Source: Papilionanthe hookeriana x Papilionanthe teres (taxonomy: Eukaryota; Streptophyta; Magnoliopsida; Asparagales; Orchidaceae). Taken from it: a stretch of 64,000 nucleotides of DNA. The translations under genes and the position numbers were made by a program. The notes under the pieces are model-generated. The model was not told the DNA's origin and did not search any database. It was given only the letters and a program-made list of their open reading frames with translations. Position 1 is the stretch's first letter; every line of letters starts with the position of its first letter. The stretch spans positions 71,127,982 through 71,191,981 of the forward strand of contig CM040430.1 in NCBI GenBank assembly GCA_022702705.1. Direction: 5' to 3'. Of this stretch, positions 56,956 to 64,000 are shown piece by piece.

Positions 56956-57660
56956 GAATCACGATGAAAAATAAAATAAAACTGAAACCATTATGATAGT
57001 CACAAAACTAAAACAAAAAACATAGTGACATTGAAATTTTTAGGACAATAAAATAACAACCTTGACAAAATAAAAATGACAAACAACAAAACAAAAATAT
57101 GAAATGAAATGACAATATAAAAGAAAATTGAAACTTTTAGGATAGCCACAAAAATGATAAAACATTAAAAAAAGACAAACAACAAATCAAAAAGAATTAA
57201 TAAACGAAGATAACATAAAATTGATATAACAAAATGACATTCAGGATTGATAGTGGGTACATCTTTCCTTAAAAATAAAATTTTTTAGAAAACAAGTAAT
57301 CAACATTAATCAAAAGTTTTCTTAAGCAATTAGAAATTGTTAAAGATGTAATTAACTATAGAAGCTCGCTTCTATAGGAGATTTAAAACAACCCATGATA
57401 GAAATCACTGGATATTAAAACTTCATGATTTTTCTTATATAGAAATCCTAGGATATGGTATTCAATAATCTTCTTCTATAAGGATCATCATAAACATCCT
57501 TTTCTACTGTTTATTATTAGCCCTAAATTCCTCAATTCCTTTATAGGATATATAAAAATAAAATTAGGGCAATATTAAATAGAGTGGCGACTCCTTGACA
57601 TTGAGATGACATCAAAAATTGACGGCGACGAAACCAATCGACATTCTTTTGTCGCCATTA

Positions 57661-57665
57661 GAAAC
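57661..57665. repeat. Target-site duplication GAAAC (right)
   Basis: Pairs with 32369-32373. Confidence 0.85.
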
Positions 57666-58935
57666 TCTTGGGAATTCAGTTTTGGTCGAATTTAAACCCT
57701 TTTGGAGCCAAATTTTAAAGGGGGGAAGAAAGGAAGAGAAGAGTTTAGAGAGAGTTTTCTTTCCATTTTGTGTAGGAAGTTAGGTTTGTGTTTTATCCTC
57801 TAAGGAGTGTGAGAGGAGCGGGAAAGTGAGAGATTTCTTCTTCCTTACTATTCTAAAGAGAGAGTTGTGTGTTGTTGTGAAGAAAAAAGAGGAATCAAAG
57901 AAATTCCTTGAGATTCACTTGGGGAAGAGTTTGAGATAAGTTGTCTTTACTTTACTCTGTTTGTATGACATTATGTTTATATATATAATCCATGTTTTGT
58001 CACTTTTCATCATGAGTCTTGAGTACATTTCTTTGTCTTTCTCCTTTTCAAGTGATGTGTTGATTTTGTGAGATGGAAATGATGTGTTGATTTATTATGG
58101 AGAATTTGTGATGACCTTTTCACTTAAAACTTCATTTATTTTTTGATGTGGCCAAATGAATTGTTAAAACTTGTTGGGAAACATATGTTCTGAAAGAATT
58201 ATGTGTTTTATAACAAAAGTGAAGGTCACATTCAATGTCCATGAATGAGAGATGTAGTTCTTGGGGATTGAGTGCAAATAAATAAGGAAATATACTTTGA
58301 TGGGCGTAGAATTGGAGATTTCCGAGTGATATGCTGAAATCCTCAGTTTGGTTCTAATGTTTAGAAACTGAAGCGAGAGTTAGCTTTTAAGTGAAGGGCA
58401 CTGGGAGCTCTAGAGTGAGGGCCAATATCCTCCCAGCCTAACTACGGATTTGAAGACTAAACTTAGGATTAGCCAATGTTCTTTATACGCTAAAATATGG
58501 GTAAAGAATTGGAATAATCCTATTTGGCACAATACATTTGTATCATTGATCTATGTCACAATAATCATCACATTATGAATGGAAAGGAGGAAGAATCTTT
58601 CTTGCAACTGAACTTTGTTATAAATTTAGTCTTGTGTTAGTTTAACTTGCTAGAGTTTAGAACGTGCTTTGGTAGAAATAGTAATTGAATCTATTTATCT
58701 TTACTTTAAGAATTAAATCACTTGCAATTGTGTTGAGATTCGATAAGAGATTTTTGTGCTACGCCATAAAAGTAAAGCCACTCTATGGGATCGATATTCC
58801 GGGACTCTGCTAGAGTCCTGTATTACTTGAACGATACGTATACTTGTGTTAATTGTTTAACTTATTATCATCTAAATCAATATATAAATCTAAATTTAGG
58901 TTCATTAATTTTTGCAAAATAAATAAGTTGCACCA
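57666..58935 (+). repeat. 3' LTR of element C, second part
   Basis: Continues the LTR begun at 32013. Its last 360 bp match 20445-20804. It ends AAGTTGCACCA, after which sequence diverges from the 5' copy. It has the conserved GGGATCGATATTCCGGGACT and GAACGATACGTATACTTG segments near the end. Confidence 0.85.
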
Positions 58936-59663
58936 CCCTTGCGCAGCTTACTAATGCTCAATTTAATGTGAAAGTGAGTCTGAGTATGAGTTCACCAAAA
59001 TGAGCTTACGGTAAGGTGTATAGATGGGTAAGAGCTTGCGGGAAGATCCAATTTTGATTGGGATCTTCTTCGTACACCTCAGGGAAGGTGTAAGAGTGCT
59101 CAATTGGGGATTTAGAGGAGTTTCATTTCAAACTCTAAATTTGTCCTATTTTTGGGTCTTTCGGGTTGGCTAAATTAGGAGAGGATGGTGGGTTAAAGGC
59201 TTGAATCCATGGGGGATCAACTGCTTAGGTCCAAAAGAGTAACTTTAATGTTCAAAGTTAATATAGTGTATACGTGTCTCTTATTTTTTGTTTTCTCCAT
59301 GGATGCTTGGCTTACTTATAGCAATGGGAGGCTATGGCTGAGCTCAGGCTTCACTTGAGGAAGGTGGCAACAGATCCATCATATCTTAGAGATAGGTTTT
59401 CAGCTAGGTGGTAGCCATTGTTAAGCATTTCTAGGTTGGTCCATTTGGATTCTCATTTAATGCACTACATTTGGCTAAGCTTTGGCCTCTTTTCATTGGG
59501 TTAGAGGTGAGGTGAATGGTGACACCAAGGTGAGTTATTTAACCTCCTTCCACATAGGCTAGCATGTCATCATCATTTTCATGAAGAGATGACACATAGG
59601 TTCCCTCACACTCACTTCTATGGCGTGGTCATGATGACCTTTAACCTATGGTGAAAGGGTTGG
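58936..59663. other. Unassigned DNA right of element C
   Basis: Mixed-composition DNA without recognised ORF. It may be the 3' UTR of the element whose LTR starts at 59664; GGTGAAAGGGTTGG at 59650 could be its polypurine tract. Confidence 0.35.
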
Positions 59664-62600
59664 TGTTGACCTCATTTTTGATGAGGTCTTCTCTTCTTCT
59701 CTTTAGTACTTAGGATCTAGCCTTAGGCTTTTCCTTTGACTATCCTAGAGGATTAGAATTGGGACCCACCACTTAGAAATTCAAACCACTTCCTAACTCC
59801 CTGCAAACTCCACAAACTTGATTGTAGACCCCTAATCACCTAGAGGGTTGAAATTAAATGTGGAAGTTTAAAGGATGAGTTCCCATAGGACTCTTTGGCC
59901 TTAGGACTACCCTGGGTGGCCTGGTCTGGTGAAGGGGCTGACTTACACACACACTACACCTATACACTACACTTTCACACACCTCCTAAAAACACACCCA
60001 TTCCCAATTTGACCTCCTGACTCATGAAGGTGATTCACATGGATGGTCCTTAACCCCTAAGCCCTTGGTAAGAGGGTTAGGAACAACATAGTGGATGCCT
60101 CAAATGAGTCCCTTCATGGCTCATGTGGGCTTGATATGGCTTCATGGCTCAACCAAAATGATTTCATTCCACTTACATTCACCCAAGCTTCAATTTTCCA
60201 AATTTTCAATTTTTGACCCCCGGGACCCTACACCCGCCTAGCCTACCCAATACCCTTGAAACCACCCAAAACTTGCAAAATCACCTAAATCACCCAAAAA
60301 TCCTCAAAATCAATCCTAAACATTCCCACATTACTCAAATTGATCATCCACACCCAAAAATACCAAAAATTCCAAAAATACCTCCCAATACCCTCCAAAT
60401 ACCCAAAATGCCCCTCTTAGCCAAAAAATCCAAAAATTCAGAAAATTCCCAGAAAATTCCAGAAAATCCTAAATATTCTCAATTTCATTTTGTTCAACTA
60501 CACTATGGGCCAATTTTGTCAATTTACCCCACTTTTGTCAAAATCCCCAATTTGACCCATTTTAACCCAAAATGAACCCTATCTCAAACCAAACCTATCC
60601 AATTGACCCAAATTCTGGTCCAATCCAATTCTAAACTTCAATTCAACATCCCCAACACCAATCTAGACCAAATCCAAGTCCAATTTGATTGGCATTTGGA
60701 TCCAATTTCACTTTTGGCCTTAAAGCCCATTTTGGACCCATGACCCAAACATAGCCCAAACTCACCCAATTCAACTCCAATTAACCCCAAATCTTTTCTA
60801 AACTTTCCTTAACATCCCCATAAACAAAACACTAACATGATTTGCCCAAAATTTAGACCCAAACCCCACTCAAATCCAACCTAAAATCAAAAAGCCCAAT
60901 TTTGACCTAAACCCGAACCTAACCCAGAATAAACCCAAACCTCAAAATCAAAACCCAACCAAAGCCAAAACCTCTTTGAAACACTCCCATAAACATTTCC
61001 CAACATTCATTTTACATCAATTTTAACCCTAGCCCAACATTGGCCCAAGTTAGCCCAATTTGACCTACATTGGCCCATTTACCAAATAAACCCAAATTCA
61101 ACCCAATTCAAACCCAAACCACCTTAAATCTATTTCAAATTACTCATGAAACATCCCTAAACCAAAACCAACAATTATTTGGCCCAACCTTTTACAAAAA
61201 TTCCCATTCATGAACTCATTCTTAAACCTAAAGGCCCACTTCCTTAAACCACTTTAAAAAGTCCACCCAAGACCATTTCAAAAGCCCAAGTTTTTAATCC
61301 AAAGCCCACATGACATTTACCCACATCATCCATTTAATCAAAATCACCCCTAAGTTTTAAAATCATCATTAAGCCATTCCAAATCAAGCTTCATGAAAAT
61401 TCTCCACCAAAATACCAAAATTCCTAAATTCTATTTTCATGAAGTTGACTAAACTTTTCCCAAGCCAAATGGAGCCATGAACAAGCCATTCTCAAGCCAC
61501 ATGAAGCCATGAGGGCTTTGACTTGTCATTAGTCCATTTATGGCAAGAAGAAGGGGGTTCTTTCTTAAACCTCCCTTAAACCTTTTTTACCTTAAGCATG
61601 TCACACACTATACCATGCTTAGCCACCTCACCATGGATGGGGACTTCACTACCCCAATAAAGCTGACCCAAATGATTCTCCCTCTTCCCAAGGTCAAGCC
61701 TTGGATGGTGAACCTAGCCCAAATGCATGAGTTGAACCAAACCAAGCCAAAATGGGCCTTCTCCCATTCCATTTAAATCAAACTCCTTTACACATGTCCA
61801 TGGCCGATTGATCGCACTAAACCCCGACCACGACCCACTGAACAAGATGGTGACCGGTGCACGGCCGGCCGGCCACCGGGCCGCCGGGAAAACACCATGG
61901 CCGAGACCTTGGGAGGAGCCGAAAAATTCAATTCTCCCTTGCTGACTTGTCTCGACCCAAATGGACGAGCATAGCTCTTCTTCTCCTCACCGGAGCGAGT
62001 GATCCCCGGCCTTAAACGCCCACGGGAGGCCCTCCACCCTCTCCTATTTAAACACCACCTCCTCTCGGCCATGAGAGGTGCTTGAACCAAACGTTAAGGA
62101 AACTGCTGCCAAAATCATTCCGGATCACTCTCCACACATAGAGCACTTGATCCCCGCTGAATTCCAGCCCAATTCCCTCAAGTGAGCACAATTTTGAGCT
62201 CGAAATTTAGCCAAAACCAAGACACTTCTTCACGGTGGAGCAATCTTCAAATTGACTGGTCCTACACCTTCACCGGACCAAGAGGAGAAGTTTCACCTGA
62301 AAGCCCCATCCACTAGGCCACCCGAGTTGTTCCGGCCTCCAAGCTTTGTGATCGAGCTGTGGTCACTTTCATAGCTAGACAATTCACCGAGCCAAGGGAC
62401 TTCATCCGGAGCTTACTTGGACCCAATCGAAGGTGACACAACTCTCGGATCGAAGCTTCACTTCTGCGAGCAAAGGTATGAACCCACTCTTCTTCCCAAG
62501 CTTACGAGAGATTCTCCATTTAATTTGAGTCAATTTAAATACATGTTTACCATATGGATGTGTTTGTCTCCTCAAGACGAATCCATAGAGCATAAGAACA

Positions 62601-64000
62601 CGAAAATCCGTTGAGAATTTAGTGAGAAATTAGGGTTAGAAGGTCGACAGTCACGGGTTCACACCAGTCGTAGACGATGACTGGGAACCGTTGGATCGCG
62701 CGTGTATCGGATGGACGACTCGGATCGCGTCGGACCAGAAGATGTTACGTGAAAGGCGGGTCCCGGGACGGGCCGAGTCGGATGGCGGCGCCGAATCGGA
62801 AGGCGACACGCGGCGCTTCGGAGATGCTAAGGTTGACGCGGCGCCGAGCTCGGATAAGTAGAAAAATAGGGAATTTCGATTTATTTAATTCCTAAACTTC
62901 AAAAATTCATAACTTTGTGTAGAAAAATCAGAAAAATAAAATAAAAATACCCTCTTGCTTAGTGAATAGAGGAGAATAATGTGGAAAAGAAATCATTTAA
63001 TTTCATCCAGTATTTTATTTTTAATGATTTATTTACCCTCTGTATTGTTTTAATTCTCCATGCATATAGAAAATTCACCATGGCATGAGACCATAGGGCT
63101 TTTGAAGCCTCTGAATTTGGGAACATTCCATGAATTTTCCAAAGTCAGAGGCCATCCCTATGAGAAGTTATTGATTTTTCAAATTCATGTTGCTGTTTTG
63201 AGTATTTTAAATCCAATAATTAGCATATTGTGAAATAAATTCTAGGAAAATTTGGTAATGTTTCTTATGACCAGAGGACCCTAGGAAAAATAGGTTTTGA
63301 ATTAATTCACTTGGAATAACCCTAATTGGCTTAAACACCCTAAATAGGTTCTTAATTAATTAGAGCTAATCATACATCAAATTGACTTGAAATCAATTCT
63401 CCACAGGCCTTTAGGATCAGAGGAACCCACCATAAAAATTTGAAGCCGATTGGGTTTGGTTAGCCTATCAAATGGGTTGATTAAGCCATCTAGCCAATTT
63501 AAACTTTGAAAATTCATAACTTTCAAAATACTTTTCTAAAATTCACCAAATTGGTTTTGGAGCCTCTCTGATATTAGGGGAATTTAAGAAACTTAAAATT
63601 TCAATTTTCTAAAAAAGTTGATTTTTGTATTATTTTAATATTTTAATAATTAATAAAATAATAAAAATCATAAAAATAATAAAATTCACCAAAATGTCAT
63701 ATTTTGAATTTTAGTCACTTAGGAACAAACCCCATATTTTTCCTAGGTCCCTATGATGAGTTATTAAATTTTAAAGCCCTAAGGTAATTTTAAAATTAAA
63801 GAAAATGTATTTTCTAGCATTTCCACTAAAATAATTATAATAAATCAGAAAAAAATCAGAAAATTGTGAAAATTGGTTCTCTGATTTTCTTGATATCAGA
63901 GAGATTTTTGAAAAATATAAAATTCATTTTTCAACCTGTATTTTATTTTTAAATTAATTAATACTCCAAAACTCAAAATAATTATAATAAAAATAATATA
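59664..64000 (+). repeat. Probable Tat/Ogre-type LTR of another family (runs off the window)
   Basis: Starts TGTTGACCTCATTTTTGATG, very like the giant LTR start at 32374. It then has C-rich CCCAA/TTGACC DNA (60000-61500), a TATTTAAAC box near 62043, CACTTGATCCC, AAGGTATGAACC and CATATGGATGTGTTTGTCTC (counterpart of CATATGGATATGTTCGTCT at 35420), a GC-rich block (62640-62860) and an AT-rich part with AAAATTCATAACTTT and TAATGTGGAA. The order matches the giant LTR but the sequence is far diverged. Small frames inside are not credible genes. Confidence 0.55.

Larger units (their letters stand above)
32374..57660 (+). mobile_element. Ogre/Tat-like LTR retrotransposon carrying an AlkB gene
   Basis: About 25.3 kb element: LTR 7407 bp, primer site, extra ORF, gag, protease, RT, RNase H, second RNase H, integrase, AlkB-domain ORF, tandem repeats, purine-rich tract, LTR 7119 bp. 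The dual RNase H, giant LTRs and upstream ORF place it in the Tat/Ogre lineage. It is inserted in the 3' LTR of element C with a 5-bp duplication. Each module has stops or shifts, so this copy is not autonomous; family members elsewhere may be. Confidence 0.9.
50542..57660 (+). repeat. 3' giant LTR of the Ogre-like element
   Basis: Begins TGTTGACCCCTTTTTTATGA and ends TTTTGTCGCCATTA (terminal CA of the 5' copy mutated to TA), directly before GAAAC. Same internal order as the 5' LTR, with the TATA box at 52872-52879, the shorter 77-bp array at 54640-55280 and the 80-bp repeats at 56739-56955. Confidence 0.88.

Noticed and set aside
60213..60575. 120-codon frame rich in Pro, Asn and Lys
   Set aside because: Low-complexity C-rich LTR DNA (CCCAAAA repeats); the composition, not selection, explains the open frame.
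61788..62090. 100-codon Arg/Gly-rich minus-strand frame
   Set aside because: Lies in the GC-rich promoter part of a probable LTR; no homologue or start context.

Overview
Plant nuclear DNA, almost certainly from an angiosperm with a repeat-rich genome. No host gene, tRNA, rRNA or CRISPR was recognised. Everything readable belongs to LTR retrotransposons of the Ty3/gypsy superfamily, nested and decayed. Two groups are present. (i) Athila-like elements: tRNA-Asp-type primer site TGGCGCCGTTGC, DLGAS protease, an env-position gene after integrase, and an AAGTTTGGGGGA polypurine tract. (ii) Tat/Ogre-like elements: giant LTRs, an extra ORF before gag, and a second RNase H between reverse transcriptase and integrase. 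Layout: 1-7143 is the 3' part of Athila-like element A1 (integrase, env-region genes, long UTR, 3' LTR). 7144-12623 is an internally deleted Athila-like unit (duplicated primer site, protease remnant, UTR) ending in a different LTR family, B. 12624-17278 is another unit (degenerate primer site, env-region gene, UTR) ending in an A-type LTR. 17400-20444 is an inverted fragment of an Ogre-type LTR. 20445-58935 is Athila-like element C: truncated 5' LTR, gag, protease, RT, RNase H, integrase, env-region gene, a minus-strand B fragment (28205-30981) and a 3' LTR. The 3' LTR of C is split by a near-complete Ogre-like element at 32374-57660, with LTRs of 7407 and 7119 bp and a GAAAC target duplication on both sides. 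59664-64000 looks like a further Tat-type LTR running off the window. The standout is in the Ogre-like element. Between integrase and the 3' LTR it carries a fourth reading frame (48111-49388) that encodes an AlkB-type 2-oxoglutarate/Fe(II) dioxygenase domain closely resembling plant ALKBH9/ALKBH10 RNA m6A demethylases. Its iron ligands and 2-oxoglutarate arginine are intact although five stop codons interrupt the frame. A good 3' splice-site-like sequence lies just before its ATG. By inference, the family acquired a host RNA demethylase and may express it from a spliced subgenomic RNA to remove m6A from its own transcript. This copy is dead: many stops, frameshifts and a Glu-to-Lys change at the third integrase catalytic position. 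Most stops look like C-to-T or G-to-A changes (CGA to TGA, CAG to TAG, TGG to TGA/TAG), as expected in methylated DNA. The Athila-like elements also share several noncoding blocks: a post-integrase motif, family-specific GC-rich hairpins in both LTR and internal DNA, a covarying stem-loop, a second polypurine-like tract and a CTTGAGGACAAG palindrome.
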